From assembly GCA_963706535.1 (NCBI GenBank), contig CAVPMU010000011.1, positions 19,666-83,665 of the forward strand: 64,000 bases of DNA. Reading direction: 5' to 3'. The translations under genes and the position numbers were made by a program. Source of the stretch: RPQJ01 sp963706535 (GTDB lineage Bacteria > Pseudomonadota > Gammaproteobacteria > Steroidobacterales > Steroidobacteraceae). Shown piece after piece: positions 1 to 9,404 of this stretch (the stretch's first letter is position 1; the number at the start of each line of letters is the position of its first letter). The notes beneath the pieces are model-generated. The model was not told where the DNA came from, made no database searches, and saw nothing but the letters and a program-made list of their open reading frames with translations.

Positions 1-29
1 TCAAGCCGGTGCGCTAGAGTGGGCCGGCC

Positions 30-650
30 ATGAGCGACCGCCGCCTCGAACTCGCCCGCCGCCTCCACGCCCTGGCCCGCACCGGGCTGCACTTCTGCGC
101 CAACGAATACGACCGCGAACGCTACGAGGAGATCGAGCGCATCGCGGCGGAGCTGCTCGCGGGTGCATCCACCGGTGCACCGCTCGAGGAACTGCTCGAC
201 GCATGGCGGCAGGAGGGCGGCTACGTCACGCCGAAGGTGGAAGTGCGCGGCGCCGTCTTCCGCGACGATCGTGTGCTGCTGGTGCGCGAGCGTGCCGACG
301 GCCTGTGGACCCTGCCCGGCGGCTGGGCCGACGTGAACGAGTCGCCGGCGCAGGCCGTCGAGAAGGAAATCGAGCAGGAATCAGGACTGCGCACCCGCGC
401 GGTCAAGCTGGCGGCGCTTTACGACCGCAGCCGGCACGGCCACGGCCCGACCCTGTTCCACGGCTGGAAGGCCTTCTTTCTCTGCGAGGAGCAGGGCGGC
501 GAACTGCGCGGCAGCTACGAGACCGACGCGGTCGAGTTCTTCGCGCTCGACGCGCTGCCGCCGATGTCGCTCGGCCGCAGCACGCCGCGGCAGGTCGAGC
601 GCATGGCCGAGCACTGGCGCCACCGCGCCCTGCCCGCCGACTTCGACTAG
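30..650 (+). CDS. NUDIX hydrolase with N-terminal helical domain
   Basis: Predicted nucleoside-diphosphate-linked pyrophosphatase of 206 residues. Residues 1-60 resemble the helical NUDIX_N region of YjhB-type ADP-ribose pyrophosphatases, and residues 70-200 form the Nudix fold. The Nudix box (about residues 98-120) reads G-x5-E-x7-KEIEQE-x-G-L, so the usual Arg is Lys and the first Glu of the EE pair is Gln; activity or metal use could differ. A TAGAGT hexamer lies at 15-20, nine bases before the ATG, with no Shine-Dalgarno. The stop codon overlaps the stop of the convergent tamB. The substrate cannot be read from sequence. Confidence 0.9.
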   Translation: MSDRRLELARRLHALARTGLHFCANEYDRERYEEIERIAAELLAGASTGAPLEELLDAWRQEGGYVTPKVEVRGAVFRDDRVLLVRERADGLWTLPGGWADVNESPAQAVEKEIEQESGLRTRAVKLAALYDRSRHGHGPTLFHGWKAFFLCEEQGGELRGSYETDAVEFFALDALPPMSLGRSTPRQVERMAEHWRHRALPADFD

Positions 651-3600
651 CGCTCGATCCGGTACTCGAAGTCCGCGCTCTGCTCGAGGCCGCCCTCGGC
701 CTTGATCGACCACCGCTTGTTGAGCGTGTAGCGCAGCTTGATGGTGTTGATGGCTTCCGCGATCGAGATGCCGTAGCTCACGAACAGCCGCGGCGACAGG
801 GCCTTGCCGAGCACCACCGAGGTGTCGTCCTCGCCGGTGCGCTCGACCGAGACCTCGTCGAGGCCGAGCCGCGTGCCGATGCTGCCGAGCAGCAGGCCGC
901 CGCCGCTCAACGCGAGGTCTTCCGCCGCGCGGTCGACGCTCGCCGCCTCGCCCGACTGCAGCGTGTTGAGCGAGCGCCCGGTGATCAGGTAGGAGAGCGC
1001 CTCGTTGTTGCTCATCGCCGGGTCGGAGGTCAGCGTGATGAACGGCGCGTCGAGGCGTCCCCGAACGTTGACCGAGACCGTGATGTCCTCGTTCTTGATC
1101 TCGCGCTCGGCCACGAGGTCGACCGTGGGCTCGGTGAGCGGCGTGTCGTCGTAGCGCAGCACACCGCGCGTGATCTTGACGAACTGGCCGAACGCCTTGT
1201 ACTCGCCCTCCACGACGCGGATCGCGCCGTTGCCGCGTGCGACGTCGCCCGGTCGCGTGGTCACGGTCACTTCCCCGCCGAGCAGCGCCTTCAATCCCTG
1301 GCTGTCGACCCGGACGTTGTCGCCGAGCGCCATGCGCACGCGGCTGCGCACGCGCTCGAGGGTGGACGGGCCGGTGTCCTCCGTGTCGATCCCGACCACG
1401 CGTTCGTCCGGCGAGGTGCTGACCGAGGTGCTCAAGTCCTTGGGCGCGATGCGGGCCATGGGGATCAGCACTTCGCCGGTCACGTCGAAGCCGGACGCGT
1501 CGGCCTGCACCGTCACGTCCGGCGAGGCGAGCACGCGGTACTCGGGCGTGTCCGCGACCAGCAGGTCCTCGCCCTTCAACTGCATGTTCCCGGTCATCAC
1601 GCCCTCGGGCCAGCGGAAACGGCCCTGCAGCGTGACCGGTCCCTTGTTGGTGCCGGCCCGCCCGCCGAAGTCGAGCTCGTCGCCGACGAATTTCCCGTCG
1701 AGCGTCACGTCGAGCAGCACGAGGTTGGTGCGATAGAGGTCGAAGCGGCCGTCCTTGAGGTGGAACTCGCCGTCGAACTGCGGCGCGCCGACCCGCCCAC
1801 CGATGTTCACCGCGGCGTCGAGGCGACCCTCGGAGCGGTCGATCTCGGGCACGATCAGCGGCAATGCGGAGAGCACGGCGGACTCGGCCACCAGTTGCCC
1901 GCTCATGGGGTGGTCCGCCATGGCCTGGCCGCGCTTGCGCACGATCGTCGCGTGGCCGCTCACCCGCGTACTCTCCGCCATCTGCAGCTCGGTCGTGACG
2001 CGGATGGCGTCGACCTGCGCAAACAGGTCGAGCTGTCCGCGGCCGAGGTCGAAGCGCTGCGTGCGGAACTTGTTGCGCGGGATGTCGACCGTGGGGCTGT
2101 CGAGCAGCAGCGTGGTGCCTCCGATCCAGTCCTTGCCCGGCTCCTGCTGCGCCCAGCCGCTCGCCTGCAGCTTGCCGTCGAACTCGCGGCGCCCGAGCAG
2201 CGAGGTGAGCAGGCGCTTCAACGGCCAGTCCTGCGCACTGTAGATCACGCGCCAGGACCGCGGTGCGTCGTGCCACTCGCCCTCGGCGCACAGGCGCGCC
2301 TCGCCGGTCTCGAGGCACAGCGGCGCGGATTTCACCAGGGCCGGCCCGAGATCGATGGCGACGGGCTGGATCAGCTGCGCACTGCCGTCGGGGAACAGCA
2401 TGGTGGCGCTCGCGAGGCTGCCGGACCAGGAGCGGCCCCGCAGGTTCGCGCCTCCGCCGGCCGACAGCGCCGCCTCGAACCCGGGGAAGCGACGTTGCTC
2501 GTGCGGTGGCACCGAGATCTCGATCGTGATGTCGTGCTCGGCGACACGGCCGTTCGCGCGCACCCGGACCGTTTCGACCGGCAGGCCGCCGGTGCCGATC
2601 TCCGTCGCGCGTAGGTCGATGCGCGAGTCCTGGCGGTCGGAGAAGTCGACGTCCACCGTGGCATCGGACGATTCGACCGTCCACGCGCCGTAGCGCAGGT
2701 CGCGGACGCGGGCGTCCGCCACGACGTGCAGGCGATCCTGCGGGCCGCGCGCCACGCCGGACGAAACGAATTCGCCCGCCATGCCGGGACTCACCACCGC
2801 AAGCGAGCGGATATCCGCGTTCCACTGCAGGTCGACCGTGGGACCCCAGAGGCCGTCGATGTCCACGTGCGACGGGCCGTTGGCGACCCGCACCTGCTCG
2901 AGCGCATAGGTCCCGTCCCGATGCGAGACCTCGCCCTTGCCGGTGAGGGTCCGTCCGAGCAGCGTCCCGGACAGCGAGTCCACGCGCGCAGTCCAGGGTG
3001 CGTCGGCGGCAAATCCCCGGCCCGCGATGGTGCCCGTCACGTTGATGCGACCGCTCAGGTCGGGACGCAATGCGGCGACGTCGAGCGCCGTGCCGTCGAA
3101 TGCGGCACGCCAGGCTTGCCCGTCGGTCCAGGAGAGTCGCCCCGAGCCCGCGAGCCGCCCGCGCAGCACGAACGCGTCGATGCGGTCGAGCAGCAACTGT
3201 GTCCGGTCGAACGAGCCGCGTGCCGTGAAGTCGGACTCCGGCAGCTGCGGGCCGCGAGCCAGGGCCTTCACCTCGAACGCATAGGGCAGCGGACCCGTGA
3301 GCTCGAATACGCCGAGCGAACTCTCGACGACCGGCTCCGCGGCGATGGGCCAGCGCAGCGCGGTCCACTCGCCCTGCAGGTCGAGCACCGGCGCCTCGCC
3401 CTCGACGCGCACGGCGCCGGCGAGGCTCACCGCCATCTCCGAGCGCGGCAGCCACGCCCGCAACGAATCGATATCGAACTGCCTGCCTGAGCGGCGCGCC
3501 GCGCCCTGGATGCGCAGCGGCTCGTCGCCGAAGGCGGGCGAGGTGAACGTGCCGTCGATGCCGATGGCTGCGAGGCCCGCGTCGAGCGCGACCGAGCCCG

Positions 3601-4414
3601 TCAGGCGCGGCAGGCGTCCGGCGGGAATCCACGGCGAGCCGTCGAAATCCGCCGCGCGCACCGTGCCGACGAGGTGCGCCGCCCCGGTGAGCGTGAGCGC
3701 GGTACCGGAGAACGACAGCCGGGCCGGCTCCGTGATCGCGAGTTCCGCCGCGAGGCGATCGAGGTTGCCGCGCGCCTGCGCTTCGAAGCGGTAGTCGCGC
3801 TCGTCAGGCAGGCGCCAGTGCCCGCTTGCCGCGACGCGCAGGCCGAGCGGCGTGGTGGCCCGCAAGGCCAGCTCGCCCGCGAGGCTGCCGGCCGGGTCCT
3901 CGAGCGCGACCGTGTCCATGTCGACACGCCAGCGGGTCATGCGCAGGTCGCCACGCAGCGAGGCCACTCGCAGGACCTGTCCGTTCGCGAGCGTCACCGC
4001 CACGTCTCGCACCGCGAGACCCGGCGCAGCGATGCGCAGGAAGCGCGGCAGGAAGCGAGGCTCGGTCGGCGGCTTGTCCGCGGTCTTCTTCAGCAGCACG
4101 TCGAGTCCGTCGACCTCGAGCGTCTCGAGGGTGACGAGGCCGCTGAACAGGCCGCCGAGCGTCGGATCCACCCGCACGCCACGCGCCTCGATGCGCACTG
4201 CCTCGTGATCGATGACGAGCCGCTCGGCCGAGAGCGGCCCCGCCAGCACGCCGCGTGCGCCTTCGACCTCGATCCGCAAGCCATCGAGCTCCTGCAGGCG
4301 TTCGAGCAGCGCCTGCAGTCCCTGCTCGCTGAAGAGGAGTCTATGCGTGAGCACGCCGCCCGCGAGCAGGGCCAGGAGCAGCATCACCGGCACGACGAGC
4401 CTGCGCCACCGCAT
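647..4414 (-). CDS. tamB: Translocation and assembly module inner-membrane subunit TamB
   Basis: Large inner-membrane-anchored, periplasm-spanning protein of 1255 residues, of the AsmA-like/TamB family thought to carry lipids to, or help assemble proteins in, the outer membrane together with TamA. An N-terminal signal anchor (about residues 6-27, VPVMLLLALLAGG) is followed by a long beta-rich region. The last 350 residues are the conserved TamB (DUF490) domain, with the segment GEYKAFGQFVKITRGVLRYD. Length matches the family (E. coli 1259). The ATG overlaps the tamA stop by one base (TGATG), so the two are translationally coupled. Confidence 0.95.
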   Translation of the reverse strand: MRWRRLVVPVMLLLALLAGGVLTHRLLFSEQGLQALLERLQELDGLRIEVEGARGVLAGPLSAERLVIDHEAVRIEARGVRVDPTLGGLFSGLVTLETLEVDGLDVLLKKTADKPPTEPRFLPRFLRIAAPGLAVRDVAVTLANGQVLRVASLRGDLRMTRWRVDMDTVALEDPAGSLAGELALRATTPLGLRVAASGHWRLPDERDYRFEAQARGNLDRLAAELAITEPARLSFSGTALTLTGAAHLVGTVRAADFDGSPWIPAGRLPRLTGSVALDAGLAAIGIDGTFTSPAFGDEPLRIQGAARRSGRQFDIDSLRAWLPRSEMAVSLAGAVRVEGEAPVLDLQGEWTALRWPIAAEPVVESSLGVFELTGPLPYAFEVKALARGPQLPESDFTARGSFDRTQLLLDRIDAFVLRGRLAGSGRLSWTDGQAWRAAFDGTALDVAALRPDLSGRINVTGTIAGRGFAADAPWTARVDSLSGTLLGRTLTGKGEVSHRDGTYALEQVRVANGPSHVDIDGLWGPTVDLQWNADIRSLAVVSPGMAGEFVSSGVARGPQDRLHVVADARVRDLRYGAWTVESSDATVDVDFSDRQDSRIDLRATEIGTGGLPVETVRVRANGRVAEHDITIEISVPPHEQRRFPGFEAALSAGGGANLRGRSWSGSLASATMLFPDGSAQLIQPVAIDLGPALVKSAPLCLETGEARLCAEGEWHDAPRSWRVIYSAQDWPLKRLLTSLLGRREFDGKLQASGWAQQEPGKDWIGGTTLLLDSPTVDIPRNKFRTQRFDLGRGQLDLFAQVDAIRVTTELQMAESTRVSGHATIVRKRGQAMADHPMSGQLVAESAVLSALPLIVPEIDRSEGRLDAAVNIGGRVGAPQFDGEFHLKDGRFDLYRTNLVLLDVTLDGKFVGDELDFGGRAGTNKGPVTLQGRFRWPEGVMTGNMQLKGEDLLVADTPEYRVLASPDVTVQADASGFDVTGEVLIPMARIAPKDLSTSVSTSPDERVVGIDTEDTGPSTLERVRSRVRMALGDNVRVDSQGLKALLGGEVTVTTRPGDVARGNGAIRVVEGEYKAFGQFVKITRGVLRYDDTPLTEPTVDLVAEREIKNEDITVSVNVRGRLDAPFITLTSDPAMSNNEALSYLITGRSLNTLQSGEAASVDRAAEDLALSGGGLLLGSIGTRLGLDEVSVERTGEDDTSVVLGKALSPRLFVSYGISIAEAINTIKLRYTLNKRWSIKAEGGLEQSADFEYRIER

Positions 4415-6210
4415 CACAGCACCTGCGTGATGTTGAGGTGGAAGCGCGGCTTCTTGCCGGACTCCGACAGCGCCTGCGCGACGTCGAGGCCGATCAGCAG
4501 CATCGGCAGCTTCCAGCGCACGCCGACGCCGACCGAGTACTCGAGCGGCGTGTCCCAGTCGGTGAAGGCATTGCCGGTGTCGAAGAAGATCGCGCCGCGG
4601 AAGTCGCGCGGCAGGTCGCGCTCGAGCTCTACGCTGCCGACGATCTTGTGCTCGCCGCCCACGCCCTTGCGGGTGGCTGGTTCGATGCGCGGCTCGGGGT
4701 CGACCGGGCTCAGCTCGTCGAGGGCGAAGCCGCGCACGCTGCGGTCGCCGCCCGCGAAGAAGCGCTGCGAGGCCGGCAACTCGGAGAAATCGCTCACCCA
4801 GCTGGTGCCGAACTCGCCGCGCAGCCGCAGGTGCCACGGGCCGGTGATCGACCAGACCTTCTCGGCGCGGGTGTAGAAGCGCAGGTAGGAGGCGTCGGAG
4901 CCGAGCGACTGCGGGCTGCCGGTGAGCTCGAGGTAGTACGCGGCGTCGCGCACCCAGCCGATCAGGAAGTTCGGCGGCAGGCTCGCGTAGCTGATTCCCG
5001 GGATGAACAGCAGCGCGTCGGATTCCGTCCCGTCCGGAAAGCCGGTCTTTTCCTGGTTCAGCTTGAGGAACAGCACGCGCTGCCAGAGCCCGAACACCTG
5101 GGTCAAGCCGGCCATGAGCTCGATGCGCGAGCTCTCGAGGTCGCCGATGTCCTCGTTCACGTATCCGGTGGAGAACTCGAGCTTCTCGAGCGTGGGGTCG
5201 CCGATCGGGATGACGTAGCGCGCCACGGCTTCCTGCAGCACCTGGGACAGCGTGGTCTCGACGCGCCAGCGGTGGCCGTGCGTGTTGACGAGCCGGTTGT
5301 CCCAGCTGAACTGGCCGCGGAACCCGGTGTCGGTGCCGTAGCCCACGCTCACGCCGTAGCGATTGCGCTTGATGCGCTCGCCGCGGATGGTCACCGGGAC
5401 GGTCAGGGCCTGCGGATCGCGCTCGCCCGGCGATACGGTCACCTTGGCGAAGTAGTTGCTGTCCTCGAGCGCGTACTGCGTGCTGCGGATGCGCTCCGCC
5501 GAGTAGGGCTGGCCCTGGGCGAAGCGCACGAAGCCCTGCAGCAACTGCGGGTCGATGGCCTCCTGCTCGATGCGGACCTCGCCGAACTCGTAGCGACTGC
5601 CGGTGTCGAGCTCGATGCGTGCATCGGCGCGCACGTTGGCCGGGTCCACCTCGAGTTCGTGCCGGGTCAGCCGGGCGTCGAGGAAGCCGAGTTCGAGCGC
5701 CGTGCGCAACAGCTCCGCCTTGAGCCTCTCGTAGGACTGGTGGTCGAGGCGCGTGCCCGGCTGCAGGGTGCTGCGGGCCGCAATCCCGGTCATCGCAGGC
5801 AGGCCGGCGCCTTCGCCAGAGAGGCGCACCTCGACGTCGCGCATCAGCACGGGCGCGCCGGTCACGATCTTCAGTCGCACGACCCAGTTCTCGTCGTCGC
5901 GGCTGGTGCGGCTGCGCACGATCGGCTCGTAGTATCCGAAGGGCCTGAGCGCATCCGCCACCTCGTCCACGGCGCGGTCGGCGAGGCGCCTGACCTGCGG
6001 GTCGGTCAGGTCCTCGCGCTGCGTGTAACGGCTCAGCGTCAGGTAGCTGCGCACGTTGGCGGCCATGATGCTGTCCACGCCGTCGATCTCGATGCGGATG
6101 CGGTCGGTCGCGGCGACCGAAGGTGCGACGGCGACGAGCAGCAATACTGTCGCGACGATGCCTCGTCGCAACCATCGCGCGGCCCGGCGTGCGTGCGGAG
6201 GAGATTTCAT
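4414..6210 (-). CDS. tamA: Translocation and assembly module outer-membrane subunit TamA
   Basis: Outer-membrane Omp85-family protein of 598 residues. A signal peptide (about residues 1-35, ending SVAA) is followed by POTRA-type repeats (roughly 38-270) and a 16-strand C-terminal barrel domain. Conserved barrel segments include GGDRSVRGF (the VRGF motif of Omp85 proteins) and a C-terminal strand ending QVL. It is the partner of TamB encoded immediately downstream. The ATG at 6210 overlaps the stop of the upstream NRDE gene (ATGA), giving a coupled three-gene set. Length fits TamA (E. coli 577). Confidence 0.95.
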   Translation of the reverse strand: MKSPPHARRAARWLRRGIVATVLLLVAVAPSVAATDRIRIEIDGVDSIMAANVRSYLTLSRYTQREDLTDPQVRRLADRAVDEVADALRPFGYYEPIVRSRTSRDDENWVVRLKIVTGAPVLMRDVEVRLSGEGAGLPAMTGIAARSTLQPGTRLDHQSYERLKAELLRTALELGFLDARLTRHELEVDPANVRADARIELDTGSRYEFGEVRIEQEAIDPQLLQGFVRFAQGQPYSAERIRSTQYALEDSNYFAKVTVSPGERDPQALTVPVTIRGERIKRNRYGVSVGYGTDTGFRGQFSWDNRLVNTHGHRWRVETTLSQVLQEAVARYVIPIGDPTLEKLEFSTGYVNEDIGDLESSRIELMAGLTQVFGLWQRVLFLKLNQEKTGFPDGTESDALLFIPGISYASLPPNFLIGWVRDAAYYLELTGSPQSLGSDASYLRFYTRAEKVWSITGPWHLRLRGEFGTSWVSDFSELPASQRFFAGGDRSVRGFALDELSPVDPEPRIEPATRKGVGGEHKIVGSVELERDLPRDFRGAIFFDTGNAFTDWDTPLEYSVGVGVRWKLPMLLIGLDVAQALSESGKKPRFHLNITQVL

Positions 6211-6980
6211 GCTGCGCAGGCGAACTCGAGGCGCGTCGCCCCGGTCTGGGATCCGGCCGCATCGAAGCGGCGTTCGGCCACCGTGGTGCGGCCGTCGTGC
6301 CCGACCAGCACCACCGTGGAGCAGCGGGTGCCGTACTGTTCGTGCATTACGAAGGGCGAGGACAGCGCCTGCTCGAGGTCCGGGGGCAGTCCGGTTGCCG
6401 GCATCGCATCGCCCGGGGCCGGGTCGCGGTCGGCGAGCAGGTCGAACAGCGGGGCGGCCTCCGCGTCGCCCGACCCGATCACCGCGGCGAACTTCCCTCG
6501 CACGCGCACGAGCTTGGGCCAGGGCGAATCGAGCCAGTGGTTGCTGAGGCCGTAGACGCCGGGCGCCAGTGCGCGGGCGGGCTCGGCCGCCCGGTTCGAG
6601 AAGTAGAGCAGCGCGTCCGGCGACGCGAGCAACAGGTTGAAGCCGGCGTAGCGATCGGCCGCGCCGGCGGTCGCCGCGACGAACTGCTCCGGCGGTACGT
6701 CGGCCGCGAGGAAGTCGGGCACCAGCCTGCCACGCGATGGCGCGTCCGGCGCGCTCGCGCGTTCGAGTTCCCGGAAATTGGTCACCGCGCCGAATCGTCC
6801 GGAGCGTGAGACGCCGAGCCAGGCGCCGCCTGCCTGCAGGTCGCGTCCGGCGAGCACGCGCGCGTCGTCGTTCCACCAGCCGAGCGGGGCTGCCGGCCGC
6901 TCGTGGAACTCGTCACGGTTAGCGGCCACCACCAATCGGTAGCGCGGGTGCGACTTCCAGGCGACGACGAGCAGGCACAT
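6207..6980 (-). CDS. NRDE family protein (TANGO2 homologue)
   Basis: Protein of 257 residues beginning MCLLVVAW, with the diagnostic Asn-Arg-Asp-Glu motif (ANRDEFHERP, about residues 20-29). This is the family of eukaryotic TANGO2/Ser-Cys-rich proteins, proposed to act in heme or lipid handling; the biochemical role in bacteria is unsettled. The conserved N-terminal Cys at position 2 fits an Ntn-hydrolase-like fold, but that is inference. No signal peptide is seen, so it is probably cytoplasmic. Its 3' end overlaps the tamA start by four bases, which puts it in the tamAB transcript. Confidence 0.88.
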   Translation of the reverse strand: MCLLVVAWKSHPRYRLVVAANRDEFHERPAAPLGWWNDDARVLAGRDLQAGGAWLGVSRSGRFGAVTNFRELERASAPDAPSRGRLVPDFLAADVPPEQFVAATAGAADRYAGFNLLLASPDALLYFSNRAAEPARALAPGVYGLSNHWLDSPWPKLVRVRGKFAAVIGSGDAEAAPLFDLLADRDPAPGDAMPATGLPPDLEQALSSPFVMHEQYGTRCSTVVLVGHDGRTTVAERRFDAAGSQTGATRLEFACAA

Positions 6981-6986
6981 GGTGGT

Positions 6987-7553
6987 TCAGCCGAACAGTA
7001 CCCGACCGGCCTTCTTCGTCACCCAGTAGAGCAGCGCCACGACGCCGGCGAGGCACAGCAGCGGCACGGCCAGGGCGAGGATTGCGAGACTCGTCGCCCC
7101 CACCGTTTCGACCGTGGCGACCACCGGATTCGCGAGTCCTGCCGTCACCATGCCGGACTTGACCCGGAGCAGGGCGGTGCTGCCCTTGGTCAGGCCCGCG
7201 ACGCCGCCGCCAGCGATGATCGCGACGGGCCACAGGACGGCGGGTGGGATGTCCGCCATGACGGCCGCGCTCGCGACCACGCCGGCACCCACCGCCGCCG
7301 GGCCGGCGAGCACGTCGAGCGCGTGGTCGACGCCCGGGATGAAATAGGCGAGCGCCTCGAACACCGCAGCGGTGCCGAGCGTGATGAGAGCCGGCGTGCT
7401 GCCGAGCCACTCGAATCCGTCCGTGAGCGGCAGGTAGCCGACGCGCGCCGCGAGGCCCGCGACCAGCAGCGGCACGAAGATGCGGAATCCGGCCGCCGCC
7501 GCCAGCCCGATCCCGAGCGCGATGCTGAGCACCGATTCGATGGAGATGTCCAT
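6987..7553 (-). CDS. DUF4126 family membrane protein
   Basis: Hydrophobic protein of 188 residues with about five predicted membrane helices rich in Gly and Ala. It shows the family signature near the N-terminus (GLAAAAGFRIFVPLLVAGLAARVGYLPL) and a central segment PGVDHALDVLAGPAAV. It matches the uncharacterised DUF4126 group; no function is known. It lies 6 bases upstream of the NRDE gene and is probably co-transcribed with it. An AGGA four bases before the ATG could serve as a ribosome binding site. Confidence 0.85.
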   Translation of the reverse strand: MDISIESVLSIALGIGLAAAAGFRIFVPLLVAGLAARVGYLPLTDGFEWLGSTPALITLGTAAVFEALAYFIPGVDHALDVLAGPAAVGAGVVASAAVMADIPPAVLWPVAIIAGGGVAGLTKGSTALLRVKSGMVTAGLANPVVATVETVGATSLAILALAVPLLCLAGVVALLYWVTKKAGRVLFG

Positions 7554-7623
7554 GTCCTGCCCGAAGGTTCGCGGCCGTCAGGCCGGCCCGTCGATCGTGC
7601 CGCATCGCGGCGCGCCAGACAAA

Positions 7624-8394
7624 TCAGCCCGCGGGCGCAAGGGCGTCCCAGCCGGTCTTGGCGATCAGGCAGCCGACGACGACCATGAACACGCCGCGCA
7701 CGAAGCCGCTGCCGTGGCGGATGGCGAGGTGGCTGCCGACCTGCGCGCCGGTCACGTTGAACACGGCCATGGCGAGCCCGAGCAGCCAGTAGAGATCGCC
7801 AGTGAGCCCGAAGAGCAGTATCGCCGCGACGTTGGCCGCGGCGTTGACGACCTTGGCGGAGGCCGATGCGTGCAGGAAATCGAGGCCGAAGGCGCGCACG
7901 AACATGAACACCAGGAAGCTGCCAGTGCCGGGGCCGAAGAAGCCGTCGTAGAGGCCGATCGCGCCGGCACCGGCCGCGGCCAGCGCGCGGCCGCGGCGTC
8001 CCCGCCCGCGGGGCTTGTGCTCGCGGCCGAAATCGCGGTGTGCCAGCGTGTGGATGAGTACGACCGTGAGCAGCACCGGGACCATCGTGCGGAATCGTTC
8101 GGGTGAGACCTGGGTGGCTATCCACGCACCGACGAGGGCGGCGCCAAAGGCACTGGCCGCCGCGGGCAGCACCAGCGTCCAGTCGATCCGCACGTGGCGG
8201 ACGTAGCGGAAGATCGCGCTTGTGGTGCCCGCGAATCCCGCGAGCTTGCCCGTCCCGAGCAGGGCCGGGTGCGGCGCCGACGGATAGGCCGCGAACAGCG
8301 CCGGCAACTGGATGAGCCCGCCGCCACCCGCCATCGCGTCGATGATGCCGGCGCCGAAGGCGGCCGCCAGCACGAAAGCGATCTCGATGGACAC
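7624..8394 (-). CDS. TauE/SafE (TSUP) family permease
   Basis: Predicted inner-membrane anion exporter of 256 residues in the sulfite exporter TauE/SafE family. It has about eight helices and the typical N-terminal signature GAGIIDAMAGGGGLIQLPAL, repeated as GLYDGFFGPGTGSF in the second half; this internal duplication is characteristic. Substrates of the family include sulfite, sulfoacetate and other organosulfur anions, and the specific one here is unknown. The start is a GTG at 8394, 11 bases after the nudC stop, so the two are likely one transcript. Confidence 0.88.
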   Translation of the reverse strand: MSIEIAFVLAAAFGAGIIDAMAGGGGLIQLPALFAAYPSAPHPALLGTGKLAGFAGTTSAIFRYVRHVRIDWTLVLPAAASAFGAALVGAWIATQVSPERFRTMVPVLLTVVLIHTLAHRDFGREHKPRGRGRRGRALAAAGAGAIGLYDGFFGPGTGSFLVFMFVRAFGLDFLHASASAKVVNAAANVAAILLFGLTGDLYWLLGLAMAVFNVTGAQVGSHLAIRHGSGFVRGVFMVVVGCLIAKTGWDALAPAG

Positions 8395-8405
8395 TTATGC
8401 CCGGG

Positions 8406-9374
8406 TCAGCGCCGGCCGCCGCCCCAGAGCTTCACGCCCGGGGTCTGGCGCAATGGCAGTTCCGATCCCGAGTCGTACCAGTCCTCGACCAGCCGGAACG
8501 AGACCGACTGCGGCGTCGGCAGGCTGGGGAACCCGGCAGCGATGTCCGCGCGCGTGAACCACCGTACGTCCTCCAGTTCCTCGTCGGTCCTGGGCACCGA
8601 GCCCGGTGCCGCGAGCGCGGTGAACCCCACCATCAGCGAGGCGGGAAACGGCCACGGCTGCGACGAGTGGTAGGTCGACTCGGTGACAGTCACGCCGGTC
8701 TCTTCGAGCACCTCGCGAGCGACCGCATCCTCGAGGCTCTCGCCCGGTTCGACGAAGCCTGCGATCGTGGAATAACGTCCCGCCGGCCACGAGGCCTGGC
8801 GCCCGAGCAGCGCGCGCTCGCCGTCGGTCACCAGCACGATGATCGCGGGGTCGAGGCGCGGGAACTGCTCGGCGCCGCAGTCCGGATTGGTGCATTTCAT
8901 GACGTGACCGGCGCTCTCGCTGCGCGTCGCCGCGCCGCAGCTGCCGCAATGCCGGTGACGCTGCCGCCACAGGATCATGGCGCGCGCATACCCGAGCAGG
9001 CCGGCATCGTCCGGCGGCAACTGCCCGCCGGCGACCCGCAGGTCCTCGAAGGCAGTCTCGGGCGGGACGGCCGGCGGCTCCGCGGCCGGCACTTCCACGG
9101 CGAAGCACACGCGTCCCCGGAACCGGCCGAGCATCACCAGGTCCGCATCCGGCGCGGCGCATCGCAACGGGTCGGCGACTGCGACGAACCCGGCCGACCA
9201 ACCCTGCTCGGTGCGCCGCACCAGGCTGCGTGTCTGCCAGACGGGGAGGATGAGCGTGCCGGCATCGTGCAGCGCGGACGCGAGGAAGCCCGCGTCCTTG
9301 CGCAGGTGCGCGGCGCGGTCGAGGTACGGGCCTGCAAAGACGTTCGGACGGTGCAAGGCGGCGGCCGGCGGCAA
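8406..9374 (-). CDS. nudC: NAD-capped RNA / NADH pyrophosphatase NudC
   Basis: Hydrolyses NAD(H) and removes NAD caps from RNA. The 322-residue protein has an N-terminal domain, a zinc ribbon (CGSCG and CTNPDCG, about residues 145-170) and a Nudix domain with a complete box (GFVEPGESLEDAVAREVLEETGV). The NADH-specific signature SQPWPFPAS follows, which makes the assignment firm. The apparent start is TTG at 9374, with TAAACT at 9382-9387 only seven bases upstream and no Shine-Dalgarno, so the message may be leaderless. A later in-frame start cannot be excluded. Confidence 0.93.
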   Translation of the reverse strand: MPPAAALHRPNVFAGPYLDRAAHLRKDAGFLASALHDAGTLILPVWQTRSLVRRTEQGWSAGFVAVADPLRCAAPDADLVMLGRFRGRVCFAVEVPAAEPPAVPPETAFEDLRVAGGQLPPDDAGLLGYARAMILWRQRHRHCGSCGAATRSESAGHVMKCTNPDCGAEQFPRLDPAIIVLVTDGERALLGRQASWPAGRYSTIAGFVEPGESLEDAVAREVLEETGVTVTESTYHSSQPWPFPASLMVGFTALAAPGSVPRTDEELEDVRWFTRADIAAGFPSLPTPQSVSFRLVEDWYDSGSELPLRQTPGVKLWGGGRR

Positions 9375-9404
9375 AGACGCGAGTTTAGCAATCCCGCGAC
9401 TGCG

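Noticed and set aside
203..2614. An 803-codon frame on the plus strand opposite tamB
   Set aside because: It is the antisense of tamB in a high-GC region; composition is Arg/Ala/Gly-rich and without domains.
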